Below are positions 54,143-64,000 of a DNA stretch of 64,000 nt, one piece after another; position 1 is the first letter of the stretch; each line of letters begins with the position of its first letter. The notes under the pieces were generated by a model, which saw only the letters and a program-made list of their open reading frames with translations, made no database searches and was not told where the DNA came from. Location: the NCBI RefSeq assembly GCF_000285275.1, contig NZ_CADO01000002.1:1-64000 (forward strand). Reading direction: 5' to 3'. Made by a program: the position numbers and the translations under genes. Source of the DNA: Acetobacter pasteurianus subsp. pasteurianus LMG 1262 = NBRC 106471 (GTDB lineage: Bacteria > Pseudomonadota > Alphaproteobacteria > Acetobacterales > Acetobacteraceae).

Positions 54143-54466
54143 TCTTCCTTTTCCCAAAAATTTTAAGCAGACCAAAATCCTTCATCCTATCAGTGGATGC
54201 TGAGGGTGAGTTTTTTATTACGTGTCTGGCGTCTTTTTGTGTTTCGTGGTTTGTGGTGATTTATGGCCTGTTTTTGCGCGCTTTTGGTGGCACAAATGGG
54301 TGTGGAATTAAAAATGGCGCGTCAGGGATGTTGCGTGGGGCTGATGAGCATGCTAGAGGCCGCGCCGATGGTTGCGTGCTGTAAGACGTTTAACGGATAA
54401 GCCGCGGCACCGTCAGAGTTTGTTAGTGTGGAATGCCGGCGCGCACAGAAGGAAAGAACCAAAAGA
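54143..54466. other. Region between tRNA-Gly and the atp operon
   Basis: About 320 bases with no supported gene. It should hold the promoter of atpHAGDC, but I cannot point to a convincing -35/-10 pair. A 63-codon frame at 54193-54384 has no ribosome site and no family features. Confidence 0.4.
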
Positions 54467-55051
54467 GTGGTGGCCTCGGGCGTAACGACAGCACAACCGG
54501 TTGCTTTTGCTTCCAATGGTCTTGAAGGCCGTTATGCAACGGCGCTTTATGATCTTGCAGCCGAACAGCGCCAGTTGGATGCAGTGCTTGATGAAGGTGC
54601 CGCTCTTGCGCGCCTGATTGATGAAAGTGCGCCTTTGCGCACGGTCCTGGAAGACAGGCGTCTTGATATCCTTGTATCTCGCAAAGCCGTTTTGGCTGTG
54701 CTTGAGGCGCAGGGGTTCGGGCAAACTCTTCGTAATTTTGTGGGTGTTGTGGCTGATAACCGCCGCCTGCCTGTTTTGCGCCGGATTCTGGCTGCGCTAG
54801 ATGCGCTGGTCGTTTCCCGCCGGGGGGAAGTGGTGGCAGAAGTTGCTAGCGCTTATCCGCTTACGCCTGAGCAGCGTGCCCAAGTGCAGGCACGGCTGGC
54901 GGAAGCCGGATACTCCCGTATCAATATTCGCGAGCGTGTCGATTCCTCCCTCCTCGGCGGTTTGGTCGTGCGGGTGGGGGCAAAGCTTTATGACGCCAGC
55001 CTTAAGACTCGCCTGTTTCGTTTGCATTACGCCATGAAGGGAGCCGCGTGA
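54467..55051 (+). CDS. atpH: F1F0 ATP synthase subunit delta
   Basis: 194 residues if translation starts at GTG 54467 (or the next codon, GTG 54470), with AAGGAAAG about 11 bases upstream. There is no ATG near the conserved N-terminus, so a GTG start is likely. The body matches delta/[48 protein letters not shown], and the C-terminal [27 protein letters not shown]. Delta ties the F1 head to the peripheral stalk. It is the first gene of atpHAGDC; its stop overlaps the atpA start (TGATG). F0 genes are not in the window, the usual alphaproteobacterial split. Confidence 0.95.
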   Translation: MVASGVTTAQPVAFASNGLEGRYATALYDLAAEQRQLDAVLDEGAALARLIDESAPLRTVLEDRRLDILVSRKAVLAVLEAQGFGQTLRNFVGVVADNRRLPVLRRILAALDALVVSRRGEVVAEVASAYPLTPEQRAQVQARLAEAGYSRINIRERVDSSLLGGLVVRVGAKLYDASLKTRLFRLHYAMKGAA

Positions 55052-56586
55052 TGGAAATCCGTCCCGCAGAGATTTCGGATATCCTCAAGCAGCAGATTGC
55101 CTCGTTCGATAAGGAATCTGATGTTGTCGAAACCGGCACGGTTCTGTCTGTCGGAGACGGTATTGCCCGTGTGTTCGGCCTGCAGAATGTAATGTCAGGC
55201 GAACTGGTGGACTTTCCGACCGCCGGTCAGAAGGGCATGGCCCTGAACCTGGAAAGCGATAACGTCGGTATCGTTATTTTCGGTGATGATACCAACATCC
55301 GTGAAGGTGACACTGTTACCCGTTCTGGCATGGTGGTGAGCGTTCCCGTTGGTAAGGGACTGCTTGGCCGCGTTGTTGACGGTCTGGGTAACCCGATTGA
55401 CGGCAAAGGCCCACTGACAGACGTTGAACTGCGCCGCGCTGAAGTGAAAGCGCCTGGCATTATGCCGCGTCAGTCCGTGCATGAACCGATGCAGACAGGC
55501 ATTAAAGCCATTGACGCCCTCGTGCCAGTTGGCCGTGGCCAGCGTGAACTGGTGATTGGTGACCGTCAGACCGGTAAAACCACCATTCTGACAGATACCA
55601 TTCTTGCCCAGAAAACCGTGAATGATGAAGGTGACGACAAGAAGTCACTTTACTGCATTTACGTTGCTATCGGCCAGAAGCGTTCCACGGTTGCACAGCT
55701 TGTGCGTCTGCTGGAAGAAAAAGGCGCGATGAAATATTCCATCGTCGTTGCCGCCACCGCATCTGATCCGGCTCCGCTGCAGTATCTGGCTCCTTATGCC
55801 GCTTGTGCGATGGGTGAATATTTCCGCGACAACGGTATGCATGCCCTGATCTGCTACGATGACCTTTCCAAGCAGGCTGTGGCTTACCGTCAGATGTCCC
55901 TGTTGCTGCGTCGTCCGCCAGGCCGTGAAGCTTATCCGGGTGACGTGTTCTTCCTGCATTCCCGTTTGCTGGAACGCGCTGCGAAGATGTCTGATGAATA
56001 TGGCGCAGGTTCGCTCACGGCTCTGCCTGTGATTGAAACGCAGGCTGGTGACGTTTCCGCCTATATTCCGACGAACGTTATTTCCATTACAGATGGTCAG
56101 ATCTTCCTTGAAACCGACCTGTTCTATCGCGGTATTCGTCCTGCGGTGAACGTGGGTGGTTCTGTGTCTCGTGTAGGTTCTGCTGCACAGATCAAAGCCA
56201 TGAAGCAGGTTGCAGGTAAGATTAAGCTGGAACTGGCGCAGTATCGTGAAATGGCTGCGTTCTCTCAGTTTGCATCTGACCTTGATCCGGCAACCCAGAA
56301 GATGCTGGCACGTGGTGCTCGTCTGGTTGAGTTGCTGAAACAGAGCCAGTCTTCTCCGCTTACCGTTGAAGAACAGGTTGTTGTGCTCTTTGCCGGCACC
56401 CGTGGTTTTGTTGATGGTATTGCTGTCGATAAGGTTGTGAGTTGGGAACGTGCGCTGCTGAACGATGTGCGCAGCGCAGGTAAAGATATTCTGGATACCA
56501 TTAAAAAGGAAAAGGCCATTTCCAAAGATCTGGAAGCGCGCCTGACAGAATACCTAACAACCTTCAACCGCAACTTTGCCGGCTAA
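55051..56586 (+). CDS. atpA: F1F0 ATP synthase subunit alpha
   Basis: 511 residues from ATG 55051 ([12 protein letters not shown]), overlapping the atpH stop. An adjoining GTG one codon earlier is not needed. The non-catalytic nucleotide site has Walker A GDRQTGKT at 170-177. The arginine finger region [15 protein letters not shown] and the C-terminal [18 protein letters not shown] follow the family closely. Three alpha and three beta subunits alternate in the F1 head. Codon use is strongly biased, as expected for high expression. Confidence 0.99.
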   Translation: MEIRPAEISDILKQQIASFDKESDVVETGTVLSVGDGIARVFGLQNVMSGELVDFPTAGQKGMALNLESDNVGIVIFGDDTNIREGDTVTRSGMVVSVPVGKGLLGRVVDGLGNPIDGKGPLTDVELRRAEVKAPGIMPRQSVHEPMQTGIKAIDALVPVGRGQRELVIGDRQTGKTTILTDTILAQKTVNDEGDDKKSLYCIYVAIGQKRSTVAQLVRLLEEKGAMKYSIVVAATASDPAPLQYLAPYAACAMGEYFRDNGMHALICYDDLSKQAVAYRQMSLLLRRPPGREAYPGDVFFLHSRLLERAAKMSDEYGAGSLTALPVIETQAGDVSAYIPTNVISITDGQIFLETDLFYRGIRPAVNVGGSVSRVGSAAQIKAMKQVAGKIKLELAQYREMAAFSQFASDLDPATQKMLARGARLVELLKQSQSSPLTVEEQVVVLFAGTRGFVDGIAVDKVVSWERALLNDVRSAGKDILDTIKKEKAISKDLEARLTEYLTTFNRNFAG

Positions 56587-56603
56587 GAGGGTAGAATCGT
56601 CCA

Positions 56604-57494
56604 ATGGCTTCCCTGAAGGAACTCCGCGCGCGTATCGGAAGTATCAAATCGACACGGAAGATCACGAGCGCCATGAAAATGGTGGCGGCTGCCAAGCTGC
56701 GGCGGGGGCCGGCCAGTGCGGAAGCCGCACGTCCCTATGCAGCGGCCATGCGCCGCATGCTAGGTGAGCTTGCTGCTGCCACAAAAGGTGAGGACGGTGG
56801 TCCGCGCCTTTTGGCAGGCACAGGTCAGGATAAGGTGCATCTGTTGGTGCCCTTGACCAGTGACCGTGGGCTTTGTGGCGGTTTTAACTCCAATGTGCAT
56901 CGCTTGACAGTGCAGACAATCCGCCGCCTTCAGTCTGAAGGTAAAACGGTAAAGTTGCTGCCTGTTGGCCGCCGTGCATTCAACTTCTTTTCTCGTGATT
57001 ATGCTGATCTTATCATTGATAAGGTTATTGGTGTTAGCGGTAAGGAAGTGCCTTTTTCTGCTGCCAGCAATCTGGGTGAAAAAATCAACACCCTGCTGGA
57101 AGCAGGAGAAATTGATGTCTGCTCCCTAGTGTTCAACAAGTTTAAAAACGCGATGACACAGGTGCCGACATGTCAGCAGCTGGTGCCCATGGTTATGGAT
57201 GAGGCAGAAGAAAAACCTGCTGCGGCATCTAATGATGTGGCTCTGTATGAATTTGAACCAGATGAAGCAACGCTGCTGGAAATGCTGCTGCCGCGTAATC
57301 TGCAGGTTCAGATTTATGCTTCGCTGCTTGAAACCGCAGCGGGCGAAAACGGTGCCCGTATGACGGCAATGGATAACGCAACGCGTAATGCTGGGCGTTC
57401 CATTGATAGTCTGAGCAAGGTTTATAACAGAACCCGCCAGACAAACATTACTAACGAATTGATCGAAATCATTTCGGGCGCACAGGCTGTCTGA
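56604..57494 (+). CDS. atpG: F1F0 ATP synthase subunit gamma
   Basis: 296 residues. The N-terminal helix begins MASLKELRARIGSIKSTRKITSAMKMVAAAKLRR and the C-terminal helix ends RNAGRSIDSLSKVYNRTRQTNITNELIEIISGAQAV; together they form the rotating central shaft. TSDRGLCGGFNSNV is the conserved Rossmann-domain segment. It lies 17 bases after atpA. Gamma couples c-ring rotation to the catalytic cycle. Confidence 0.98.
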   Translation: MASLKELRARIGSIKSTRKITSAMKMVAAAKLRRGPASAEAARPYAAAMRRMLGELAAATKGEDGGPRLLAGTGQDKVHLLVPLTSDRGLCGGFNSNVHRLTVQTIRRLQSEGKTVKLLPVGRRAFNFFSRDYADLIIDKVIGVSGKEVPFSAASNLGEKINTLLEAGEIDVCSLVFNKFKNAMTQVPTCQQLVPMVMDEAEEKPAAASNDVALYEFEPDEATLLEMLLPRNLQVQIYASLLETAAGENGARMTAMDNATRNAGRSIDSLSKVYNRTRQTNITNELIEIISGAQAV

Positions 57495-57522
57495 GCCCGC
57501 TCGTTTGCCCCGCAGGAGCTGA

Positions 57523-58998
<1,476 letters not shown>

Positions 58999-59025
58999 TA
59001 GCCGACTTCGGGAAGGAGCGCGTTC

Positions 59026-59436
59026 ATGCCGATCCAGATTGAGATAATCAGTCCTGAAAAGGTTCTGGTGTCGCGTGAAGTAGATATGGCTGTTCTGCCT
59101 GGTATGGAAGGTGATATTGCCGCCATGCCAGAACGGGCACCCATGATGCTTCTTCTGCGTGGTGGTGTTGTTGCCCTGTATGACGGGGATACAGTGAAGG
59201 ATCGCTACTTTGTTGGCGGTGGCTTTGCAGACATTACTCCCACACGTTGCACCGTATTGGCTGACAAGGCTGTGCCGGTAAGCGAAATTTCTATCGATAA
59301 TGCAACAGCTCAGCTGGAAGCATTGTCTGAAGCTTGGGATCAGGCAGATAAAACGGATACAACCCGTTTGAGCGTGCTGCAGGATCAGATTCAGGCTGTA
59401 CGTGCTGAAATCGAGGCTGGTTCTCCCACCAGCTAA
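59026..59436 (+). CDS. atpC: F1F0 ATP synthase subunit epsilon
   Basis: 136 residues. The N-terminal beta-sandwich is clear (MPIQIEIISPEKVLVSREVDMAVLPGMEGDIAAMPERAPMM), followed by the helical region (AQLEALSEAWDQADKTDTTRLSVLQDQIQAV) that can inhibit ATP hydrolysis. GGGFADITPTRCTVLAD is typical. It is the last gene of the operon, and a strong terminator follows 20 bases later. Confidence 0.97.
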   Translation: MPIQIEIISPEKVLVSREVDMAVLPGMEGDIAAMPERAPMMLLLRGGVVALYDGDTVKDRYFVGGGFADITPTRCTVLADKAVPVSEISIDNATAQLEALSEAWDQADKTDTTRLSVLQDQIQAVRAEIEAGSPTS

Positions 59437-59453
59437 GATTGTTAGAAGTGTTA

Positions 59454-59487
59454 TAAAAAAAGCCACCTATACGGTGGCTTTTTTTAT
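59454..59487. terminator. Bidirectional terminator between atpC and queF
   Basis: Stem AAAAAGCCACC / GGTGGCTTTTT around TATAC, with T-runs at the stem end on both strands. It separates convergent genes. Confidence 0.93.
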
Positions 59488-59493
59488 GCCTCA

Positions 59494-59964
59494 TTAGCCG
59501 CGGCCACGGTAGGTGGGTACATCTTGCGCGGGCACCCATACGCCTGCGGGTGGTTCTCCTGTTTGCCAGAATACATCAATAGGAATACCGCCGCGGGGGT
59601 ACCAATAAGCACCTATTCTCAACCAGCGTGGAGCTAACCTTTCAACAAGGGTGTTCGCAATCTGGATGGAGCAGGCTTCATGGAAAGCACCGTGGTTACG
59701 GAAGCTCGTTAGATACAGCTTCAGTGATTTGCTCTCTACAATCCATTTATCCGGCACATAATCAATAACAATATGGGCAAAGTCCGGCTGGCCGGTAATG
59801 GGGCAAAGCGATGTAAATTCTGGTGCAGTAAAGCGCACTAGATAGTGTTTGTCTGGATAAGGGGCTGGCACGCGCTCCAGAATAGCTTCTTCTGGGCTTT
59901 GTGGTGCAGCAACCTGCTTTCCAAGCTGGGTTAACTGGTCACGGCCATCATCGGCTGGGGTCAT
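59494..59964 (-). CDS. queF: NADPH-dependent 7-cyano-7-deazaguanine reductase
   Basis: 156 residues from ATG 59962-59964, with AGGAG seven bases upstream. The frame stays open to 60099, but that part overlaps the rnd start and lacks family sequence. It is the short, single-domain QueF type: catalytic Cys54 in [15 protein letters not shown], Glu77 in [21 protein letters not shown] (substrate binding), and the C-terminal [15 protein letters not shown]. It reduces preQ0 to preQ1 in queuosine tRNA modification. I looked for a preQ1 riboswitch in the 120-base leader and saw none. Confidence 0.96.
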   Translation of the reverse strand: MTPADDGRDQLTQLGKQVAAPQSPEEAILERVPAPYPDKHYLVRFTAPEFTSLCPITGQPDFAHIVIDYVPDKWIVESKSLKLYLTSFRNHGAFHEACSIQIANTLVERLAPRWLRIGAYWYPRGGIPIDVFWQTGEPPAGVWVPAQDVPTYRGRG

Positions 59965-60083
59965 TTTGTGCTCCTGCACATGTGGTTTTTTGCAGATGTT
60001 CCGTGCCTTGGCTCTTTCGTCAAGTTTCACGTGTAACGTTTGGTCACTTCTTTTTCTAACGGTCTGGATGTAAGAAGAAAAAC

Positions 60084-61292
60084 ATGGCCAGATCAGCAAC
60101 CCCTGAATTCCCTCCCGCGCGTCTTATTTCCTCTACTCAGGAGTTAGAGGCGGCTCTTGCACCCTTTCATAACGAAAGCTTCGTAACAGTTGATACGGAG
60201 TTTATGCGGGAGCAAACATACTGGCCAGAACTCTGTCTGGTTCAGATTGGCGCGACCAATGATGTCGTGCTGATAGATGCGCTGGCAGACGGTATTGATC
60301 TGACCCCACTGAAAAATCTCTTTGCAGATACGGCAGTGCTGAAGGTGTTTCACGCTGCCCGGCAGGATCTGGAAATTTTTCTGCACCTGTTTGATGCCTT
60401 GCCGACTCCCCTTTTTGATACGCAAGTTGCAGCGATGGTTGCCGGTTTTGGGGATCAGGTTGGGTATGACAGCCTGGTTGGTTCCTTAACCGGACATATG
60501 ATTGATAAAAGCCATCGCTTTACAGATTGGTCTGTGCGGCCATTGTCTCCTGCCCAACTGACATATGCTGCGGGCGATGTAACGTGGTTGCGGCTTGTTT
60601 ATGAGCGGCTTGTTAAAAAGCTGGAGCAGGAACAGCGTTTGGATTGGGTTGCGGCTGAAATGGCTGAACTGGAAGACCCCGCCACATTTCGCCCGGACCC
60701 AGAAAAACAGTGGGAACGTTTGCGCGCACGTACTAACAACAGGCGTATGCTTGCTGTTTTGCGTGCCATTGCAGCTTTGCGTGAGCGTGAAGCCCAGCGC
60801 GTGAATGTTCCGCGCCAACGACTGGTGAAAGACGAAAGCCTGCTGGAAATTGCGGCAACGACTCCAGCTACAACCGAAGCTTTAATCCGTGTGCGTGGTG
60901 TTTCTCGTGGGTTGGCAGAAGGGCGTACGGGACAGGCCTTGTTGCAGGCTATTAAACAGGCACAGGCTTTGCCAGATTCGGAGCTACCACGTTCTCCCCG
61001 CAGCAAGAGCAAAGATACACCAAGGCCCTCAGCATCGCTGGTGGCATTGTTGAAGGTGCTTTTAACATCTTGCTGTGAAAAGCATGATGTTGCCCCGCGC
61101 TTGGTGGCATCTGCAGATGATCTGGATGCCTTGGCGCTTGATCCTTCTCAGCCTCATGCTGTGCTAGCTGGATGGCGGCGCAAGGTGTTTGGTGAAACAG
61201 CACAGGCTTTGTGCGAAGGGAAAATAGCTCTTTGCGTAAAGTCTGGCCGCGTTGTGGCTATTCCGCAGAATACGGATGTAGCTTCTGCTTAA
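60084..61292 (+). CDS. rnd: Ribonuclease D
   Basis: 402 residues. The DEDD exonuclease domain has D37-x-E39 in [24 protein letters not shown] with the next Asp, the LVGSLTG segment, and [13 protein letters not shown] with the last Asp. An HRDC domain follows (about 210-290: [38 protein letters not shown]). It trims 3' ends of tRNA and other stable RNAs. It is divergent from queF with a 119-base shared region. The stop codon lies inside a long inverted repeat (61277-61312). Confidence 0.95.
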   Translation: MARSATPEFPPARLISSTQELEAALAPFHNESFVTVDTEFMREQTYWPELCLVQIGATNDVVLIDALADGIDLTPLKNLFADTAVLKVFHAARQDLEIFLHLFDALPTPLFDTQVAAMVAGFGDQVGYDSLVGSLTGHMIDKSHRFTDWSVRPLSPAQLTYAAGDVTWLRLVYERLVKKLEQEQRLDWVAAEMAELEDPATFRPDPEKQWERLRARTNNRRMLAVLRAIAALREREAQRVNVPRQRLVKDESLLEIAATTPATTEALIRVRGVSRGLAEGRTGQALLQAIKQAQALPDSELPRSPRSKSKDTPRPSASLVALLKVLLTSCCEKHDVAPRLVASADDLDALALDPSQPHAVLAGWRRKVFGETAQALCEGKIALCVKSGRVVAIPQNTDVASA

Positions 61293-61312
61293 ATAGCAAA
61301 GCAGAAGCTACA
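61277..61312. repeat. Perfect 12-base inverted repeat over the rnd stop codon
   Basis: TGTAGCTTCTGC (61277-61288) and GCAGAAGCTACA (61301-61312) are exact complements; the rnd stop TAA at 61290-61292 sits in the 12-base loop. Neither side has a T-run. It probably acts as a 3'-end stem for the convergent rnd and PfkB transcripts. Confidence 0.75.
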
Positions 61313-61324
61313 AAATCGTTAGGC

Positions 61325-62323
61325 TTAAAAGCCCATTTCTTCCCAGAGGTTGGAAAGTGGGCGTGCGCCGTAGTGTGAGATAATTTCAGAAGCAGCAACG
61401 GAAGCCAGACGGCCACATTCTGGCAATGTGCGGCCAGATGTCAGGCCCGCCATAAAGCCGGCTGCGTAGGCATCCCCAGCGCCAGTTGTATCCACAACCT
61501 GAGTTGGCACGGGGGCAACCTTGGTCATCTGTCCATCATGCAGCACAACGCTCCCCAAACCGGAGCGTGTGAGCGCTGCAAAGGTTGTGTCCTGCGCGGT
61601 ATGGCGTGCCGCAACGTCAAAGTTTTCTGTTTCATACAGAGCGCAGATTTCATCTTCATTTGCGAAGAGGATGTCCACATGGCCTTTCACCAGATCCAAA
61701 AAGGCCTGACGGTGGCGGCCAACGCAGAATGGGTCTGAAAGGGAAAGGGCCACTTTACGCCCTGCTGCGTGCGCCAAAGCTGCTGCGCGGCGGAATGCCT
61801 CCTGCGCATGCGGTGGGTCAAACAGATAGCCTTCCAGATATACAATGCTGGAGTCTGCAATCATGTCTGGCAGCACGTCTTCTGGTGTAAAGCAGGTGCA
61901 TGCGCCCAGATAGGTTGCCATTGTGCGCTGCCCGTCTGGTGTTACCATAACAATGCAACGTGCTGTTGGCAGATTATCAAAAACCTGCGTGTTCAGCGGT
62001 GCAGATGGAAAGGTAATGCCATTGCCGCGCATATCTTCGGTAAACTGCTTGCCAGCATCATCACGCGCAACTTTGCCCAAATAAGCAACACGTGCGCCAA
62101 ACTGAGCCGCCACAACGCAGCTATTTGCCACAGAACCGCCACCCATAATCTGTTCTGGAGCCAGAAGGGCCTGCAATGTGTTGGCCCGGTCTGCATCAAT
62201 CAGCGTCATGCTGCCAGAGGTCAGGCCTTGTTTTTGCAGAAACGTAGGTTCCACACGGGCAAGAATATCCGTAATGGCATTACCAATGCCGAGGATGTCA
62301 TATTTTACATCTGAAACAGTCAT
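61325..62323 (-). CDS. PfkB-family carbohydrate/nucleoside kinase (adenosine kinase-like)
   Basis: 332 residues. PfkB signature 1 is GGGSVANSCVVAAQFGARVAYLG, and signature 2 is VDTTGAGDAYAAGFMAGL with the catalytic Asp. The N-terminal DILGIGNAITDILARV and the TARCIVMVTPDGQRTMATYLG segment are those of the group often annotated as adenosine kinase, but ribokinase-type sugar substrates cannot be excluded from sequence. With apt elsewhere in the window, purine salvage is a reasonable role. It is monocistronic. Confidence 0.9.
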   Translation of the reverse strand: MTVSDVKYDILGIGNAITDILARVEPTFLQKQGLTSGSMTLIDADRANTLQALLAPEQIMGGGSVANSCVVAAQFGARVAYLGKVARDDAGKQFTEDMRGNGITFPSAPLNTQVFDNLPTARCIVMVTPDGQRTMATYLGACTCFTPEDVLPDMIADSSIVYLEGYLFDPPHAQEAFRRAAALAHAAGRKVALSLSDPFCVGRHRQAFLDLVKGHVDILFANEDEICALYETENFDVAARHTAQDTTFAALTRSGLGSVVLHDGQMTKVAPVPTQVVDTTGAGDAYAAGFMAGLTSGRTLPECGRLASVAASEIISHYGARPLSNLWEEMGF

Positions 62324-62537
62324 GATAACGGAAGATTTTCCTGAAAAATTTCATATACCAACTGTTTCGCTACAGTGCTGCCATAAAAAGGGCAACACTA
62401 GGGCTTATGGAGTGCTTGCCGCAGAACCGCCTGGCTGTATAAGAAAATGAGCACATGGCGAGACGGTTTGATGCGGACGGGTGCCTGAGCAGTGGGGCCT
62501 GTCCAAGAGTGAACAGCCAGCAAGGCGGGGGATTTTC

Positions 62538-63227
62538 TTGTTTAAAAGACGTAAGCCCGAAGATAATCGGCCATCTGAGCAGTCTGGTTCCGCCAGTCAG
62601 GCGGGCGCGCAGCGTTCCGCTGGCGGGTTTGGTTCCATTTTTTCTTCTAATCCAGCGGGAACGCCAGCAAAACCTGCGCCCCGCCCTGAGACAGATACAG
62701 TAAAGGAGACCTCATCCATGGGTCGTGCGCCTCTTCCTTCCGGTTCCCCCCTTCCTTCCGGTGCGGGCATGCCGCCATTTCCTGGTGCGGCAGCTGCGCG
62801 TGGTATGCCGCAGCAACCTCAGCAGCCTAAAAAGGATGAGCCGGAACAGCGCACTTTGGTGGTTGGGCGTGGCATTAGCGTGCAGGGCACCGTGCAGGAC
62901 GCAGAACGCCTTGTGGTTGAAGGCACTGTTGAATCCAGCATGATTACAGCCAAGGAACTGGTGGTTAAGCCCGGTGGCCTATTCCGCGGTGGTGTAGAAG
63001 TGGAAAATGCCGAAATTGCTGGCACCGTTGATGGCACGCTGACGGCACGTGGTAGCCTGACACTGCAGGGCAGTGGCCGCTTGCTTGGCAAGGCTGCTTG
63101 TCATCGTCTGAAAGTTGAAGATGGCGGCCAGATTACCGGTCAACTGGAAATGCTGAGCGGTGATTCTGCTTCCAAGTCTTCTTCAGCCACGCCGGCACCA
63201 GAAAAGCCAGCAGCAGCCGAAGGCTGA
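62538..63227 (+). CDS. Bactofilin (polymer-forming cytoskeletal protein)
   Basis: 229 residues if it starts at TTG 62538, which has GCGGGGGA just upstream and gives the basic N-terminus MFKRRKPEDN expected for membrane-binding bactofilins. A GTG at 62481 is the other option. A long Pro/Gly/Ala-rich disordered region (about 10-105) leads to the bactofilin beta-helix (about 108-210): RTLVVGRGISVQGTVQDAERLVVEGTVE, AKELVVKPGGLFRGGVEVENAEIAGTVDG and LTARGSLTLQGSGRLLGKAACHRLKVEDGGQITGQL are successive rungs. Bactofilins polymerise without nucleotide and position cell-wall enzymes. The tail is Ser/Ala/Pro-rich. Confidence 0.92.
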   Translation: MFKRRKPEDNRPSEQSGSASQAGAQRSAGGFGSIFSSNPAGTPAKPAPRPETDTVKETSSMGRAPLPSGSPLPSGAGMPPFPGAAAARGMPQQPQQPKKDEPEQRTLVVGRGISVQGTVQDAERLVVEGTVESSMITAKELVVKPGGLFRGGVEVENAEIAGTVDGTLTARGSLTLQGSGRLLGKAACHRLKVEDGGQITGQLEMLSGDSASKSSSATPAPEKPAAAEG

Positions 63228-63246
63228 TTGTAACGCCCCTGACTTG

Positions 63247-63280
63247 CCCCTGAAGGCCGACTTTATAAGGCCCTCAGGGG
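63247..63280. terminator. Stem-loop between the bactofilin gene and gcrA
   Basis: CCCCTGA-A-GGCC / GGCC-C-TCAGGGG around a 10-base loop, with one A-C mismatch. It lies between convergent genes. It lacks a clear T-run, so the terminator function is likely but not certain. Confidence 0.6.
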
Positions 63281-63310
63281 ATGGGGTTTATATTATTTTA
63301 GAATAATAAT

Positions 63311-63919
63311 TTAGGCGACGTTATCGCGCCTATCGCGCAGCCTGACATAGGCAATCTGCGCATGTTCCTCACAATATGGTTTACCCGGTATTGGGGTGGC
63401 ACCACAAAAGTGGAAGCCCGGTGTGCCAGGGTCTCCGATTGGCCAGCAGCAAGATGGGCCGCGGCGTTTTTGTGGTTCCGGGTCAGAAATGCTGCGTAAA
63501 GGTGCCTTGGGCTTGCTTTTGCTTGAAGCTGCAGGTTTTTCCTTTTTTGCGGGTTTTTCTTCTGCCACAGGGGCAGCCGCAGTTGCGGCCGGGGGGGTAG
63601 AACGTGCAGGAGCAGGCGGCGTAGGTTGCTGTTTTTCCGTTTCACCCGTAGGGGCAGCTTCGGCCTGTTTTACAGGCTGGGCAGGAGTTGCCGTTTGTGC
63701 CGTAGTAGGAGTTGCCGCTGCAGGGGCTTCGGTTTTTTCTGCTGTTTTGGGCTTGGCATTACGCCGAATGGGGGATGGCCGTGCAGGCAACCCCAAGCGA
63801 TGCGCCTTTCCGACAACCGCATTTTTGGTGATGGAAAGACGCCTACCAATTTCTGCCGTTGAAAGACCTTCCGCCCATAATGCCTTGAGCTGGGCGATAA
63901 TTTCTTCGGTCCACTCCAT
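63311..63919 (-). CDS. gcrA: GcrA-family cell-cycle regulator
   Basis: 202 residues, with AAGGTGG upstream of the ATG. The N-terminal 45 residues are the GcrA helix-turn-helix: MEWTEEIIAQLKALWAEGLS, then TAEIGRRLSITKNAVVGKAHRLGL. A linker of about 90 residues rich in Ala, Pro, Lys and Thr follows, longer than usual. The C-terminal block has the conserved CCWPIGDPGTPGFHFCG and PYCEEHAQIAYVR, which binds RNA polymerase sigma70 region 2 in this family. GcrA activates promoters carrying methylated GANTC sites and couples the cell cycle to CcrM methylation in alphaproteobacteria. The upstream 80 bases run off the window. Confidence 0.94.
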   Translation of the reverse strand: MEWTEEIIAQLKALWAEGLSTAEIGRRLSITKNAVVGKAHRLGLPARPSPIRRNAKPKTAEKTEAPAAATPTTAQTATPAQPVKQAEAAPTGETEKQQPTPPAPARSTPPAATAAAPVAEEKPAKKEKPAASSKSKPKAPLRSISDPEPQKRRGPSCCWPIGDPGTPGFHFCGATPIPGKPYCEEHAQIAYVRLRDRRDNVA

Positions 63920-64000
63920 TTACGGCCACCTTACTATAAATATTGCATCGTTCGCGGGGAAAATACCACGCTTTCAGTCGCGGATATATTACGGTGATGC

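Noticed and set aside
53958-54185. 75-codon minus-strand frame containing RTEGIEPSSVAWKATALPLCYA
   Set aside because: It is the antisense translation of tRNA-Gly (54069-54142). This phrase is a well-known false protein in databases.
54193-54384. 63-codon frame between tRNA-Gly and atpH
   Set aside because: No ribosome site and a composition unlike real genes here. The stretch more likely holds the atp promoter.
59965-60084. preQ1 riboswitch upstream of queF
   Set aside because: The leader was read for the preQ1 stem and A-rich tail pattern and shows neither.

Overview
The window comes from an acetic acid bacterium (Acetobacteraceae, most likely Acetobacter). The evidence is gene content. 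There is a PQQ-dependent membrane alcohol dehydrogenase (adhA plus the triheme cytochrome adhB), a heme-copper ubiquinol oxidase operon (cyoABCD) and a GcrA-type cell-cycle regulator. The F1 ATP synthase genes are split from F0 as in alphaproteobacteria, and the elongasome block is compact. All of it looks chromosomal. I see no insertion sequence, prophage, integrase, CRISPR array or rRNA.

Layout. 1-7.2 kb: the tail of an ExbD-like gene and an exported TPR protein, then the minus-strand cell-shape operon mreB-mreC-mreD-mrdA(PBP2)-rodA. 7.3-10.3 kb: leuA behind a leucine-rich leader peptide with attenuator-like RNA folds, then ctaA (heme A synthase). 10.4-19.3 kb, plus strand: a TVP38-like membrane protein, a Bcr/CflA exporter, an orphan hybrid histidine kinase, apt, an FUSC-family transporter and a glycerate 2-kinase. 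19.3-24.5 kb, minus strand: an Fe-S uracil-DNA glycosylase, adhB, adhA and a degenerate LigT-fold protein. 24.7-30 kb, plus strand: a Bax-inhibitor-1 family protein and cyoABCD. 30.2-35.4 kb: fdxA, a first Suv3-like helicase, an M17 aminopeptidase and a MarR regulator. 35.6-40.8 kb: a small exported protein and a surface-glycan set (WecA-like transferase, PglF-like dehydratase, DegT aminotransferase, small membrane protein). 40.9-44.6 kb, minus strand: a dihydroorotase-like gene, glutathione reductase and ferredoxin-NADP reductase. 44.9-52.7 kb: a second, different Suv3-like helicase, an SDR and a DedA protein, an S9 peptidase and NAD malic enzyme. 52.9-54.1 kb: nusG, secE, tRNA-Trp and tRNA-Gly. 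54.5-59.4 kb: atpHAGDC. 59.5-64 kb: queF, rnd, a PfkB kinase, a bactofilin and gcrA.

How the genes fit together. AdhAB oxidises ethanol at the periplasmic face and reduces ubiquinone. CyoABCD reoxidises the quinol and pumps protons, and the F1 genes encode the ATP-making head. ctaA lies in the same window, and I see no cytochrome c oxidase genes here, so the quinol oxidase may carry heme A (a ba-type enzyme). MreBCD, PBP2, RodA and the bactofilin form a cell-shape group.

The observations most worth checking are the leuA leader peptide and attenuator, the two divergent Suv3-like helicases, the LigT-fold protein that has lost both catalytic His motifs, the dihydroorotase with Gln in place of the first metal-binding His, and several long perfect stem-loops in intergenic DNA.
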